This document shows positions 1 through 10,010 of a stretch of 64,000 bases of DNA, one piece after another (positions within the stretch are counted from its first letter, which is position 1; every line of letters begins with the position of its first letter). Source of the stretch: Lewinellaceae bacterium (GTDB taxonomy: Bacteria; Bacteroidota; Bacteroidia; Chitinophagales; Saprospiraceae); assembly GCA_016713985.1 (NCBI GenBank), contig JADJOD010000006.1, positions 179,265 through 243,264 of the forward strand, in the 5' to 3' direction. The notes under the pieces are model-generated. The model had not been told where the DNA came from. It made no database searches and worked only from the letters and a program-made list of their open reading frames with translations. The position numbers were made by a program, and so were the translations under genes.

Positions 1-1469
1 GTTTCCAAACCCCGGCTCCACACTTTTCGCAGGTTATCGGGTTTAAAAATCCCGTCGGGGCCCGGCTGCCATAAAATCCAATCGTCGATAAGTAATTGAA
101 AAACAGTTAGTTTTGTCGAAAACGAGGACCGGTTAAATACCCACCCCACATCGGCGCCATACCCTTTTTCGGGTTGTAGTTCCGGTTTTCCAAAAGATCT
201 CCAGTACCGGTCGTTGAAGGTGGGCAGGTTGAAATTGCGCGAAATGTGAAAACGAAATGCCCCCACCCTGCCGGCCTCCGTGTGGCCGCCGAGCGACCAG
301 GTGAAAGGCGCCGCCTGATCCTGCACCCATTCCTGCCGAAGCAGACCCGAAATCCGGCCGCCGTTCCAGGTCCATTCACTCATGGCATAAGCGGCCAGGC
401 GGGTCTGGCCGAACCAGCGGGCGCCGTCCGAATAGCCGTCGGCTCTTGCCCATTGCCGAAGTACGTTGCCGCCGGTTTTCCAACTCAGCCGTTTGCCCGC
501 CATTTTTGAATATTCAGACCCGATAATGGCCGTATACGCCCGGCTCGAATCGGTATCGGCAGTGTAACGAAAGACGATGGCTTCGTCTGAAAACGCTGCG
601 CGGGTCTGCCACAGGGAGCGGGTGCCCGGACTGTGACCCCAGGTAAAAACGGCGCGTGTCGACCGGTCGCGTTGCCAGGTTTCCGCCGCGTTTTCCGTCA
701 TGGCAGGCGGAATTTCCCGGAAAACGCGCTGGTGCCAAACAGCCGTTTTGAGTACATTTTTCATTGATAATCAGCCTGTTGAATTGCTGAATATCGGTTT
801 TTTCCACTCGGTTGTTGTCCTGACGGACATCCGGGCGGCCGATACGCGCCGTATTGGTAAAAGGAAAATTATTGTCGGCCTGTTGCCGGCTCGCCCTGAT
901 TGTGGAGTGGATGGCAGCGTTCGAAAACCCCAGTTCGGCCTGCACATCCCGGGAGCCAAAACTTCCCAGGAGCCGCCGGCAATTCCTGAAAAACCTTGTC
1001 CGCCGGAAAAAGCGGGTTCAACCAGGATCGTACCGCCCATGGCGCCGCTGCTTTGTGCGGCACTTTGCCCGCCGTAGCGCACTTCGAGCCGGTCGCCGGG
1101 CCACAAGGGCAGCAATGAAACATCCACCACGCCGTGTTGGGGGCTTTGCAGGTTTAATCCGTTCCAGAAGACAGGGGTTCGCGTGGGGCCGGCGCCTCGT
1201 GCCGAAACGGTAGCGAGCAGGCCGGGGCCGTTGATACGCAAGGTTATGGGATTTTCCCACAACAGCCTGTCTGCCAGGCTTATAACCCCGCCCAAAGGCA
1301 ACGAATCAGCTTTCCAGGCAGTCAGGCCGGTCCGGTCGAACCGGGCATCACGAATGGTTGCGGCGGGCAATATTCGGGTCGTATCCTGCTGGCCATGAGC
1401 GGGTAGCAGTGGCAGTAGCAGTGGCAGGGGTAGTAGCCGTGGCAAAAATGGGCGGACAGCGATTCGCAA
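1..1469 (-). CDS. TonB-dependent outer-membrane receptor, 3' end outside window, frameshifted
   Basis: The gene runs off the left edge, so its C-terminus is missing. After a hydrophobic Leu/Pro-rich signal segment comes a plug domain. It contains GGVISLADRLL, a TVSARGAG stretch and a VEVRYGG-like segment (LEVRYGG), as in BtuB-type plugs. Beta-barrel sequence then continues in a second reading frame (about 945 down to 650) and a third (to the edge, ending in PDNLRKVWSRGLE). At least two frame changes therefore break it. There is no in-frame ATG near the signal segment; a TTG at 1469 gives the best signal peptide, so the start is uncertain. Barrel plus plug indicates TonB-driven uptake of a large ligand; the substrate is unknown. 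Confidence 0.75.
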
Positions 1470-1531
1470 GGTGTGGATTCGGTTATGAAGTACAGGCAAC
1501 TTAAAGAAGCCGTCCGACAAGTAGATTGTTT

Positions 1532-2736
1532 GACAGGATTTACAGGATTTACATGTTATTAGGCCTGTCGATCCTGTAAATCCTGTCAGATACATCGTCT
1601 CTACGACGAGGAAATTGTTTGACAGGATTTACAGGATTTACATGTTATTAGGCCTGTCGATCCTGTAAATCCTGTCTGATACATCGTCTCTACGACGAGG
1701 AAATTGGTTTGATAGGATTTACAGATTTGCATGTTATTAGGCCTGTCGATCCTGTAAATCCTGTCCGATACATCGTCTCTACGACGAGGAAATTGTTTGA
1801 CAGGATTTACAGGATTTACATGTTATTAGGCCTGTCGATCCTGTAAATCCTGTCTGATACATCGTCTCTACGACGGAAATGTTTGACAGGATTTACAGGA
1901 TTTACATGTTTTGGCCTGTCGATCCTGTAAATCCTGTCTGATACATCGTCTCTACGACGAGGAAATTGTTTGACAGGATTTACAGGATTTACATGTTATT
2001 AGGCCTGTCGATCCTGTAAATCCTGTCTGATACATCGTCTCTACGACGAGGAAATTGTTTGACAGGATTTACAGGATTTACATGTTATTAGGCCTGTCGA
2101 TCCTGTAAATCCTGTCTGATACATCGTCTCTACGACGAGGAAATTGTTTGACAGGATTTACAGGATTTACATGTTTTAGGCCTGTCGATCCTGTAAATCC
2201 TGTCTGATACATCGTCTCTACGACGAGGAAATTGTTTGACAGGATTTACAGGATTTACATGTTATTAGGCCTGTCGATCCTGTAAATCCTGTCTGATACA
2301 TCGTCTCTACGACGAGGAAATTGTTTGACAGGATTTACAGGATTTACATGTTATTAGGCCTGTCGATCCTGTAAATCCTGTCAGATACATCGTCTCTACG
2401 ACGAGGAAATTGTTTGACAGGATTTACAGGATTTACATGTTTTAGGCCTGTCGATCCTGTAAATCCTGTTCGATACATCGTCTCTACGACGAGGAAATTG
2501 TTTGACAGGATTTACAGGATTTACATGTTATTAGGCCTGTCGATCCTGTAAATCCTGTCAGAGACATCGTCTCTACGACGAGGAAATTGTTTGACAGGAT
2601 TTACAGGATTTACATGTTTAGGCCTGTCGATCCTGTAAATCCTGTCAGATATCGTCTCTACGACGAGGAAATTGTTTGACAGGATTTAAAGGATTTACAT
2701 GTTTTAGGCCTGTCGATCCTGTAAATCCTGTCAGAT
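1532..2736. repeat. 14-copy tandem array of ~89-bp hairpin units
   Basis: Units start at about 1532, 1621, 1711, 1799, 1885, 1972, 2061, 2150, 2238, 2327, 2416, 2504, 2593 and 2678, giving periods of 85-90 bp. Each unit carries two arms, ACAGGATTTACAGGAT and its exact reverse complement ATCCTGTAAATCCTGT, around a ~22-nt loop with AGGCCT. A linker containing TCGTCTCTACGACGA follows. Copies differ by only a few substitutions and small indels, so amplification is recent or homogenised. The array lies between the stop of alanine dehydrogenase and the start of the TonB receptor, both on the minus strand. Confidence 0.95.
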
Positions 2737-2743
2737 AATCCAA

Positions 2744-3854
2744 TCACATCGTCGACTCCACGCTGTGCAGCGGAAGATCGAACGCGGTGGCCACACCTTC
2801 GTACACCACTTTGCCACCGACCACATTGAGGCCGAGGCGCAATTCGTTGCTGTCGGCGCACGCTTTTGCCAGCCTTTGTTGGCCAGCTGGATCGCGTAAG
2901 GCAGGGTGGCATTGGTCAAAGCCACCGTAGACGTGAAGGGCACGGCGCCCGGCATATTGGCAACGCAGTAATGCACCACGTCGTCGATGATATAGGTCGG
3001 GTCGGCGTGGGTGGTCGCCCTGGTGGTTTCAAAACATCCGCCCTGGTCAACGGCGACGTCGACCATCACCGTGCCGGCATTCATACTTTTGAGCATGTCG
3101 CGGGTGATGAGTTTCGGGGCTTTGGCGCCGGGGATCAGTACCGCGCCCACGATCAGGTCGGTGTCTTTGATCAGGCGCCGGATGGTGTATTCATTGGAAA
3201 ACATGGTGACCACGTTGGCGGGCATCACGTCGTTGAGGTAACGCAGGCGGTTGAGGTTGGTATCGAGGATGATCACCTGGGCGCCGAGGCCGGCGGCCAT
3301 TTTGGCGGCCTGCGTACCCACCACACCGCCGCCGATCACCATCACTTTTCCGGGCGGAACACCCGGCACACCGCCGAGCAATACGCCGCGGCCTTTGGCG
3401 GGTTTTTCTAAGTACTTGGCGCCTTCCTGGATGGCCATACGGCCGGCTACTTCCGACATCGGGATCAGGAGCGGCAGTTGGCGGTCTTTGGTTTCCACCG
3501 TCTCGTAAGCTAAACAAACCGAGCCGCTGGAGATCATGGCGCGGGTGAGTTCTTCGCTGGAAGCAAAGTGGAAGTAGGTGAAAATCAATTGATTAGGTCG
3601 GCAACGTGGATATTCTTCCGCGATGGGTTCCTTCACTTTCATGATCATTTCCGCAATTTTCCACACCTCGTCGGCAGTAGCCAGTATGTTGGCTCCGGCG
3701 CCTTTATATTCTTCGTCTTCAAAACCGCTGCCTACACCCGCAGTGCTTTGCACATAAACGGTATGCCCCCGGCGGGCGAAGCCGAGTGCCCCGGCGGGGG
3801 TGGCGCTACGCGATTTTCATTGCTTTTGATTTCCTTTGGTACACCGATAATCAT
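2744..3854 (-). CDS. ald: Alanine dehydrogenase (two frameshifts)
   Basis: This NAD-dependent enzyme interconverts L-alanine with pyruvate and ammonia. The N-terminus MIIGVPKEIKSNENRVA is the family hallmark. The main body has the Rossmann loop VMVIGGGVVGTQAAKMAAGLGA and the DVAVDQGGCFETT motif. Two single-base losses break the frame. One follows the N-terminal motif, where GCGCCACC stands for an expected Ala-Leu-Thr. The other is at CAAAAGCG near 2870, where one more A restores the normal C-terminus ending at the TGA at 2744. Restoring both gives about 370 residues, the family length. The ATG at 3854 was preferred over an upstream in-frame start because it begins the conserved motif. Confidence 0.93.
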
Positions 3855-3959
3855 ATCTCTGGTTGAATTTAGTTGGTAGATAGTGTTGTCAAAAAGGTGG
3901 GCAAAGATAGAAAAAGGCGTTTGCTCCATACTTTTTTTACCAACACGGCCACCCACTTT

Positions 3960-4700
3960 TCAGGCAACCCGGGATTTGGCCCCGATCAGCGAAAGTATAT
4001 TGCCGGACAACATACGTTCGGTGTCGGAAGCAGGCGCTTTGAGGTAGAAAATTTTGGATACTTCCACGCCGGGATGCAGCCAGGGCCCGTCGGAGCCAAA
4101 AATGATTTTGGAAGCGCCCGCCCGTTTGTAACAGAGCAGGAGCAGGTCGAATCGGCGTACGTCCGAGGTATCGGTGAACACGTTGTTGTGCCGCACCAAA
4201 TGATCGGTGATGGCTAATTGCGCTTTCCAGTCGTCGGCAAAACTGCCGAGGTGCGGGATGATAAAATTGACTTTCGGGTATTGCCGGGCAAACAATTCGA
4301 TCGTCGCCACTTCGTCCACCACGTCGTACAATACGGGCAAGCCGAAATGCGCCGCCGTTTCACAGATCTCGCGGCTGAGCGGGGCGTCGCGGCGGTGCAC
4401 CTTGATGCCGCGAAAACCGTATTGTTTCACAGCCGTTTGCACCATGTCGAACACCCGGCCTTTGTCGCGTTCGGCGTGTACGAAGGCGAACCCCCAAAGC
4501 CGCCGGGGATACCGGGCCACCCAGGAGGCTACCTCCCGGTTGGCCACCGCATAGTCGGTGTGAAATGCCGGAAACACGATGGTCCGGTCAATTTTACCGT
4601 CCGCAGCGTGCCGCAGGTACAAATCAAGCGGCGCTTCGGTATCCCAGGGGCCGGACAATCCGTCCCCTTTACCGGCGTGGCAATGGGCGTCGATGATCAT
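3960..4700 (-). CDS. Amidohydrolase family protein (amidohydrolase_2 type)
   Basis: A 246-residue TIM-barrel metal-dependent hydrolase. It begins MIIDAHCHAGKG, with the D-x-H-x-H metal-binding motif at residues 4-8, and has KVHRRD and PHLGSF strands and a C-terminal FGSDGPW motif. These match the compact amidohydrolase_2 family, whose members act on small carboxylates or lactones. No signal peptide is visible, so it should be cytoplasmic. It lies about 100 bp upstream of ald on the same strand. The exact substrate cannot be read from sequence. Confidence 0.8.
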   Translation of the reverse strand: MIIDAHCHAGKGDGLSGPWDTEAPLDLYLRHAADGKIDRTIVFPAFHTDYAVANREVASWVARYPRRLWGFAFVHAERDKGRVFDMVQTAVKQYGFRGIKVHRRDAPLSREICETAAHFGLPVLYDVVDEVATIELFARQYPKVNFIIPHLGSFADDWKAQLAITDHLVRHNNVFTDTSDVRRFDLLLLCYKRAGASKIIFGSDGPWLHPGVEVSKIFYLKAPASDTERMLSGNILSLIGAKSRVA

Positions 4701-4727
4701 AAGAGTGGTTTTGAGCAGTATACAGGG

Positions 4728-4928
4728 TCAAAGGTTTTCAAGCACTTCCTTCAGCAGGGAGTTTTTGCCTGCGGAGCGGGTTTGCAGGGCCCGCCGTTCG
4801 CGCCAGGGAAGGCGGTTGGCAGGCACCTGCTGCGTTTTTTGCGGCGTATTTTCCAGTCCGATCTCGTGGAAAACCTCCTGCAGGACGGATGTTTCGCCCG
4901 ACCGGCGGCGTTTGCATAACAAGCACAT
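4728..4928 (-). CDS. Small hypothetical protein
   Basis: A 66-residue, very basic possible protein starting MCLLCKRRR, with a CxxC at its N-terminus and two Leu/Glu segments resembling each other (VLQEVFHEIGLEN and LLKEVLENL). It ends 27 bp before the amidohydrolase on the same strand and could be co-transcribed. I recognise no family. It could be a chance open frame. Confidence 0.3.
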   Translation of the reverse strand: MCLLCKRRRSGETSVLQEVFHEIGLENTPQKTQQVPANRLPWRERRALQTRSAGKNSLLKEVLENL

Positions 4929-5014
4929 AACGATGTGTTTTTAAGGTGAAAAAATGGAGGTTCGACGCTGATTTTCGGGGTTTAATAAAAAGCGCCAAAC
5001 CTCCGGGTAAACGT

Positions 5015-5971
5015 TCAGTTGGCCAAAGACACCCGGCTCCCGGCCGTCGTTCTGCCATTGCCGTTGCTGCGGGCATTAGTCATGCGGCGTTGAATGAGCA
5101 CGGACGGTTGCATAAAATGCTCTTCCCGCAGACCCACCGTGTCGGCGGAGAGGTCGACGCCGGTGACGGCGCGGTAGGAGTGGATGTACTGCATGATCTC
5201 GTTGCGGAATGCATTGGCCCAGTTGGCCGCCTGGTTGGGATCGATCACCACGCTCCAGTTGCCATAGCGGACGGAAAGCAGGATCAGTTCTCCGAAAGTG
5301 GCTAAATTGTGGAAATGGCGAATGCTCACGTTACCCCAGCCCATTATACCACGAATCGTTTCGACGGCCCCCTGCCAGGGTTCGGCGTACGGCACCATAG
5401 CACGGCCGCCCAGGAATCGATCCATCTCCGGTTGTGCCAGGAGGAATTGCTGCACGATGTTTTCGTGCCGGGCCGTAAAGGTCAGGTTGCGGTATGCATT
5501 GTGATTGCCTTGCGCAAGCAGGATGTTTACTTCTTTCAGGGCATTTAATACCGGCAGGCCGTCCGCGATGTAGGTAGTGTCGTCTGATTTTACGTAGTAC
5601 AGCGCGCATTTGTGCAGCAAGGTGTGAAATGCTTCGAGGAAACCGGAGCGGCTGTCGATAGCCCGCACGTTCGGCACCGCTTTTCCGATCAGGGTCAGGC
5701 CGTATTCATGGTCGTATTCATGTACCCGGCGATGCAGGGAAACCGTGTGTTGTTCGTCCTGGATATACCCCCACAACAGGTCCGACAAAGGCAGCAGCGG
5801 GCTGGTATCCAGGCGGTACAAGGCGGTCAGTTCGGGAATTTCGCGCCTGTTTTGGAAACGCAGGCAGATCAGGTTCATCGCCTGCACCAGGCCACCCTGG
5901 TCCATCCAGTAGTCGTAGATCAATTCTAAAGCATTGAAATTCTGTAATTTATCAAACAGTTTTTTTTGCAT
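5015..5971 (-). CDS. Unknown protein, fifth gene of the 9.6-5.0 kb operon
   Basis: A 318-residue protein with no signal peptide or clear transmembrane segment and no family I recognise. It starts MQKKLFDKLQNFN and is largely helical with many His and Trp residues, including HEYDHEYG and SIRHFHNL. Its C-terminal ~40 residues are basic and low complexity. It begins 7 bp after the stop of the preceding gene, so it is almost certainly co-transcribed with the ELELATE and metalloprotease-like genes. The function is unknown. Confidence 0.75.
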   Translation of the reverse strand: MQKKLFDKLQNFNALELIYDYWMDQGGLVQAMNLICLRFQNRREIPELTALYRLDTSPLLPLSDLLWGYIQDEQHTVSLHRRVHEYDHEYGLTLIGKAVPNVRAIDSRSGFLEAFHTLLHKCALYYVKSDDTTYIADGLPVLNALKEVNILLAQGNHNAYRNLTFTARHENIVQQFLLAQPEMDRFLGGRAMVPYAEPWQGAVETIRGIMGWGNVSIRHFHNLATFGELILLSVRYGNWSVVIDPNQAANWANAFRNEIMQYIHSYRAVTGVDLSADTVGLREEHFMQPSVLIQRRMTNARSNGNGRTTAGSRVSLAN

Positions 5972-5978
5972 GCGTCAT

Positions 5979-6722
5979 TTAGGTCCGTAAATGGGCTTGT
6001 TGCAGGTTTTGCAGGATCAAATCATAATACGGCAGCACTTTGGCGCCTCCATAATTGGCCTGCGTAATGAGGTAAGAATCCAGGGCAGGATCGTTGCCCG
6101 GGCTGATCGCCGTTGCCATATACGCTTCTATGGAAAACTTCAGAATGGCGTAATCGCCAACCCCTACAAACGGCAAACGGCGCGGCATAGGGCTGCCGGG
6201 GCTATTGGCGTCGAAGTTGCAAAGTCCCGAATTGATTACAAAATCATAGAGCGGTTTGAATTTGATCTGGCTCGCTTTCAGATTATCCCAGAACGGTTCA
6301 TCATCCGTATCGGGCGGTGTGTAACGGGACAAGGAAACCGGAGTGCTGGGTGTTGGCGGCGGTGGAGGCAACACTACCGAAAATGTAAACGAAACGGGCG
6401 GCGTCAACAGGTTCGAAATACCGGTGTTGTCTAAAATGGATATTCCTAATATATAAGGAGGCGTTTGAACCGCCAAACCGCCAAAATTATAGTAGAAAAT
6501 GCCGCCTTGTGTGAGTTGCGGGACGGGATTGGCACCTCCGGGGGCGGTCATGCCATCCGGAAACACCTGGTTCCCGTCAATCGTAAAACGGATATCAAAA
6601 ACAGTATTGCCGCCTACATCCACATAATCAGAGTTGGGTACCACCTTCACACGGACCCGGGCCGGCGTGCCCTGGAGAACGTCTTGTTCCACCAGTTCGG
6701 CATAAAAAATAAAAGGTTGCAT
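5979..6722 (-). CDS. Unknown protein with Pro-rich linker, fourth gene of the operon
   Basis: A 247-residue protein in two parts. Residues 1-115 look beta-rich, like an immunoglobulin-type fold (FYAELVEQDV, FDIRFTIDGN, VSFTFSVVL). A Pro-rich linker (PPPPPTPSTP) follows, then a helical C-terminal domain with LPFVGVGDYAILKFSIEAYM. No signal peptide is evident. It starts 10 bp after the HExxH gene and ends 7 bp before the next. The split suggests a binding module tethered to a second domain, but that is inference from composition only. Confidence 0.75.
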   Translation of the reverse strand: MQPFIFYAELVEQDVLQGTPARVRVKVVPNSDYVDVGGNTVFDIRFTIDGNQVFPDGMTAPGGANPVPQLTQGGIFYYNFGGLAVQTPPYILGISILDNTGISNLLTPPVSFTFSVVLPPPPPTPSTPVSLSRYTPPDTDDEPFWDNLKASQIKFKPLYDFVINSGLCNFDANSPGSPMPRRLPFVGVGDYAILKFSIEAYMATAISPGNDPALDSYLITQANYGGAKVLPYYDLILQNLQQAHLRT

Positions 6723-6732
6723 AACATGATTT

Positions 6733-8023
6733 TTATTGGTGAACCAATGTGCGCGCCTTCCTCGGATCGCTCTTCGGGAGCGGCGCGCGTTGTCGTTTGG
6801 CCCAGTGCGTGAGGCACCGGACTAAGAGTTGGTTTTCGGCCTGCGGCGTGAGCAGTCCGGCAAAGCGGGCCTGCCCGACCACGGCAAAAACCAAAGAAGG
6901 GGCTTGCAGAAGCCAGGTATCGGGCTCCGCCTGCCAGTGTTTGAACAGCGCCAGCAAACGAGCGGGTTGCCGGGGGCGCTGCGGCAAAATGTCCGCAAAA
7001 CGCCGGTTGTCGGTTTGTTTGGTCCGGTGGCCGGCCACGAGGCGCACAAAAGCGGGCATGGTTTCCTGCAATTGCCGGATCAGCGCCGCGCCTTCGGGTG
7101 GCAATCCTTTTGGCGGATACATCGACAACCAGGTTTTTCCAGGTCGGCCCACTGCGGATGCGGGTAAAAAAACGGCCGAACGAAAGGCTGAGCATCACCC
7201 GTATCCAGGGAAAAGGGTGCGGGTCGTCGTCGAGCATCCGGAACACAAAGTACCGGGGAAGGCTCAACACACCCATCAAACCCACCGTGGCGCCGATGCC
7301 GAGGTGCCCCATCGCCCATACGTCGGCCACGATCTCCGAAATCCAGCGGTTGTACAAATCCCAGGCCCTGGCGTGAGCGGGGTCGCGTTTGGCGGCTTTT
7401 TTGAGTTCGGGCCCCAGGGTTTCCACCAGCGACAGCAAACTTGCGCCCTGGTGCCCCACTTCATGGATCAACGAGGCCCCGATACCACTTCCCACCATAC
7501 GTTCGCGCGGAACCTGAATCACAGCCACCGGGTTGGAATCGCCGCCGGGAAGCCGGGTGCGCGCCCTTCGAATGGCGGCTCCGTGCCCGCGATCGAGAAA
7601 ACAGATCACCGGCGGCGGATCGTACAGCTTCAGCGGAAGACGCAGCGATTCTTCCGCCAGCGCATCGAGACCCGCCACCCAGACGCCGGTGTGGTGTTCG
7701 GCGCGTTGTGCCAGCACATCGGCGAATATGTCCAACTGGTCCAGTATCTGGTTGAAGCGGATTTTCAGCAGGGCAAACCGCGCCTGGGCATCTTCTGCCG
7801 TAACACCTTGTTTTCCAGCCTTTTCCAACCAAAACACAAATTGCCGCACCGATTGTTGAAGATCGGTTTTTGCTTTTTCGAGGTGCCGGTCGATACTTTC
7901 CATGGCGGCGTGGCCGAGGGTGGCGGCCGGCGTCATGGGCATCACCAGTGAAAAAGGCGACAATTGCCGGAGCCGGGTCAGCAGCGACAGCGCTTCGGTG
8001 CGCAGGAAGCCGAAGGCGTTCAT
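6733..8023 (-). CDS. HExxH/ExxAD zinc-metalloprotease-like protein (frameshifted)
   Basis: From the ATG at 8023 (overlapping the upstream stop as ATGA) the protein has H187-E-V-G-H191 in GASLIHEVGHQGASLL and E230-IVAD in ISEIVADVW. That is a gluzincin-like arrangement of two His and a downstream Glu ligand. N-terminal residues 1-110 are helical. Near 7140 the frame changes; the true continuation (TWLSMYPPKGLPPEG to the stop at 6733) is in the next frame, giving roughly 430 residues. Overlap with its neighbour implies coupled translation. Its substrate might be one of the two ELELATE proteins of the operon, but nothing in the sequence proves that. Confidence 0.75.
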
Positions 8024-8730
8024 GACCAGAGTTTTATGTAGATCCGGTTGCCTTTGCGAAACCACGATCCGCTGGCCGGAATACGTGGTGCGCTTACCTG
8101 CGCACCGGAGTGATCCATGCCGGTTTCCTGGCTCATTTCCAGCAGACCGGGGGCGTATTGCCGCGCCGCTTCCGCCATGGCGGTCTGGACGGCTCTGCGG
8201 GGGTCCATCCCTTTTTGGTGGTTCAACGCGGCGTTTTTGGTGGCTTCTCCCGCGAAACGCACGTAGGCGCGTGCAATTTCGAATTCCTGGTCTTCAGCGC
8301 TCAGCCCTTCGAGTTCGAGGCGGAACAATTTGGCCGCGCCGCTCCCGATTTTGCCGCCGAGTTTGGCGCCGAGCGGACCGCCGACCATGCCGCCGACCAC
8401 GGTACCGGCAATCGGGGCCAGTTTTGCGAGGCCTTTGCGCAGGAAACCACCCACCGGCGAGTTCCAGGCTTTTTTGGCGACGGCGCCCACTTTTTTAAAG
8501 AGGTTGCGCATGAATTCGTCCATCTGGGCTTCGTTGGTGACACTCAGCAGCTCGGTGGCGAGTTCCAGTTCGTTCAATTCGTTGAGCGGCGATTCGTTGT
8601 ATTCGCCGGCAAATTCCGGGTCGGATTCGAATTCATTGCCGAATTCAAAACCATTTTCATGGCCAAATTCGTCGAGTTCGAAACCGTTTTCATAACCCAG
8701 TTCCTGGACGACTCTATCTGTATTATGCAT
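8020..8730 (-). CDS. ELELATE-family protein, second paralogue
   Basis: A 236-residue protein from the ATG at 8730. Residues 1-50 are acidic with repeated GYENGFE/GHENGFE elements. ELELATE is at 55-61, then EAQMDEFM. Residues 90-133 form a Gly/Ala-rich hydrophobic stretch (VVGGMVGG, LGGKIGSG) that could be membrane-active. LELEGLSAEDQEFEIARAY leads into RFAGEA at 137-163, ARQYAPGLL is at 189-197, and the end is WFRKGNRIYIKL. The same motifs in the same order occur in the gene just upstream. Related small proteins are, to my knowledge, widespread but functionally unassigned. The stop overlaps the start of the metalloprotease-like gene. Confidence 0.8.
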   Translation of the reverse strand: MHNTDRVVQELGYENGFELDEFGHENGFEFGNEFESDPEFAGEYNESPLNELNELELATELLSVTNEAQMDEFMRNLFKKVGAVAKKAWNSPVGGFLRKGLAKLAPIAGTVVGGMVGGPLGAKLGGKIGSGAAKLFRLELEGLSAEDQEFEIARAYVRFAGEATKNAALNHQKGMDPRRAVQTAMAEAARQYAPGLLEMSQETGMDHSGAQVSAPRIPASGSWFRKGNRIYIKLWS

Positions 8731-8870
8731 GATGTTATACGTTAAATGGTTAAAAAATGAGGTGGAGGGTCGCGCCTGCCATCGGCGACGCAACGGGAAT
8801 TTCCAGACAATCTTAAAAGAAGAAAAACGGGTCAATAACAACCCAATAAACAACTGATAACCAACACTCT

Positions 8871-8909
<39 letters not shown>

Positions 8910-8911
8910 GT

Positions 8912-9595
8912 TTATTGTCCCAATTTCACCACAATGTATCCGCGCGTGCGGTACCAGCGGCCCTGGTTTTGGCCACCGCCGAGCAATTGCGGCATGTGGC
9001 GGCGGGCGGCTTGCACCATAGCCATACGGCGGGCGGCGTCGGGGTATTGGTTGCGGTACGGGTTGTTGAGGTATCGGTTGGCGGTTTCGGCTGCGAAGCG
9101 GGTGTACTGGCGGGCGACTTCATCGCCATCCGTGTAGCCGGCGTCGGGGTTGTCGTAACCGGCGTCGAGGCCCATGCCGTCGACGCCAAGGTTGTTCGCC
9201 CAGTTGCCGGCCGACTGAATGGTCTGGTTCAGGTTGTAGCCCGTATCGGGGTCGGGAATATAATCCTGTGCGTTCCGCCCGAGGTATTGCGAGATATTTT
9301 GGGTTCCGGACTTGAACAGTCGCCGCCCGGTTTGCCGGACGTCGTTGCGAAGTCGCTGACCTTCAGGCGATTGGATAAGGTTTCGGCCGACGCCTTTAAC
9401 TTTGCTGAACACTTTGCCGAGCCATTTTCCGAATTCGGCTTCATTGCCGATCTCCTGAAATTCGGTGGCCAGTTCGAGTTCGTGCATTTCGTGCAAAGGG
9501 CTTTCGGATTGTGTGAATTCGTCGCCCATTTCGTTGTTGCCGTATTCCGGCGAGAAGTTTTCCTGGTTGGGCAGGAATCGATCAAAATTGTGCAT
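8912..9595 (-). CDS. ELELATE-family protein, first gene of the operon
   Basis: A 227-residue protein starting MHNFDRFLPNQENF at the ATG at 9595. It shares architecture with the next gene: an acidic Asn/Glu-rich N-terminus, HELELATEFQEIGNEAEF, a middle region with repeated Asp/Tyr/Gly (YIPDPDTGYN, DAGYDNPDAGY), ARQYTRFAAETANRYLNN, AARRHMPQLL and a C-terminal WYRTRGYIVVKL. Unlike its paralogue it lacks the hydrophobic Gly-rich core. No signal peptide is seen. It opens a five-gene minus-strand operon; no promoter with a good match was identified upstream. The function is unknown. Confidence 0.8.
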   Translation of the reverse strand: MHNFDRFLPNQENFSPEYGNNEMGDEFTQSESPLHEMHELELATEFQEIGNEAEFGKWLGKVFSKVKGVGRNLIQSPEGQRLRNDVRQTGRRLFKSGTQNISQYLGRNAQDYIPDPDTGYNLNQTIQSAGNWANNLGVDGMGLDAGYDNPDAGYTDGDEVARQYTRFAAETANRYLNNPYRNQYPDAARRMAMVQAARRHMPQLLGGGQNQGRWYRTRGYIVVKLGQ

Positions 9596-10010
9596 AGTGG
9601 TGCATTTTTTTGGTGAAAAAAAGGATGTGATGTAGTGTTGCGGTTATGGGGAGGCAAAAGGGAAACCGGCACAACATGGTATCTTTTAGCCATACCAATC
9701 GTGCCGGAATTCCCGTTGGATTCTTTGTCAGGTGCAGCTTTTTATGGCCCTTAAAAAGAAATCAGGCTATGAATTATCTTCATCCGATTCATCGTACAGG
9801 TAGCGTTCTTCCCTGTTCAGGCTTTTCAGATTCCACCTTTGTGGGTACACTGCCCGGAAATGGATGTGTATTTTTGGGTGAAAATATCAGGTATGGATAC
9901 GGGGATGCGGTTGCGGTACGGGCACAGGAACCCCGGCGCGGTGCAGTGAAGCACTGCGCCGGGGAAGAAGAAAACTTGACTTGTTTTTGTCAGAAAACTA
10001 TACGATTGAG
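9596..10010. other. Intergenic stretch with strong GC hairpin
   Basis: These 415 bp contain no convincing gene. They should hold the promoter of the minus-strand operon starting at 9595. At 9931-9964 an inverted repeat (CCCCGGCGCGGTGC against GCACTGCGCCGGGG, 13 of 14 paired, 6-nt loop) stands out. It has no T-run on either side, so it does not look like a standard terminator. It may still fold at the 3' end of the gene stopping at 10011. Confidence 0.6.

Noticed and set aside
1532..2736. CRISPR array
   Set aside because: The whole ~89-bp unit is repeated, so there are no variable spacers, and no cas genes are near.
6749..7951. 400-codon plus-strand open frame
   Set aside because: It lies opposite the HExxH gene and has no family features; the minus-strand protein has a metal-binding motif and operon context.
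9931..9964. Rho-independent terminator
   Set aside because: The hairpin is strong but lacks a T-run on either strand.
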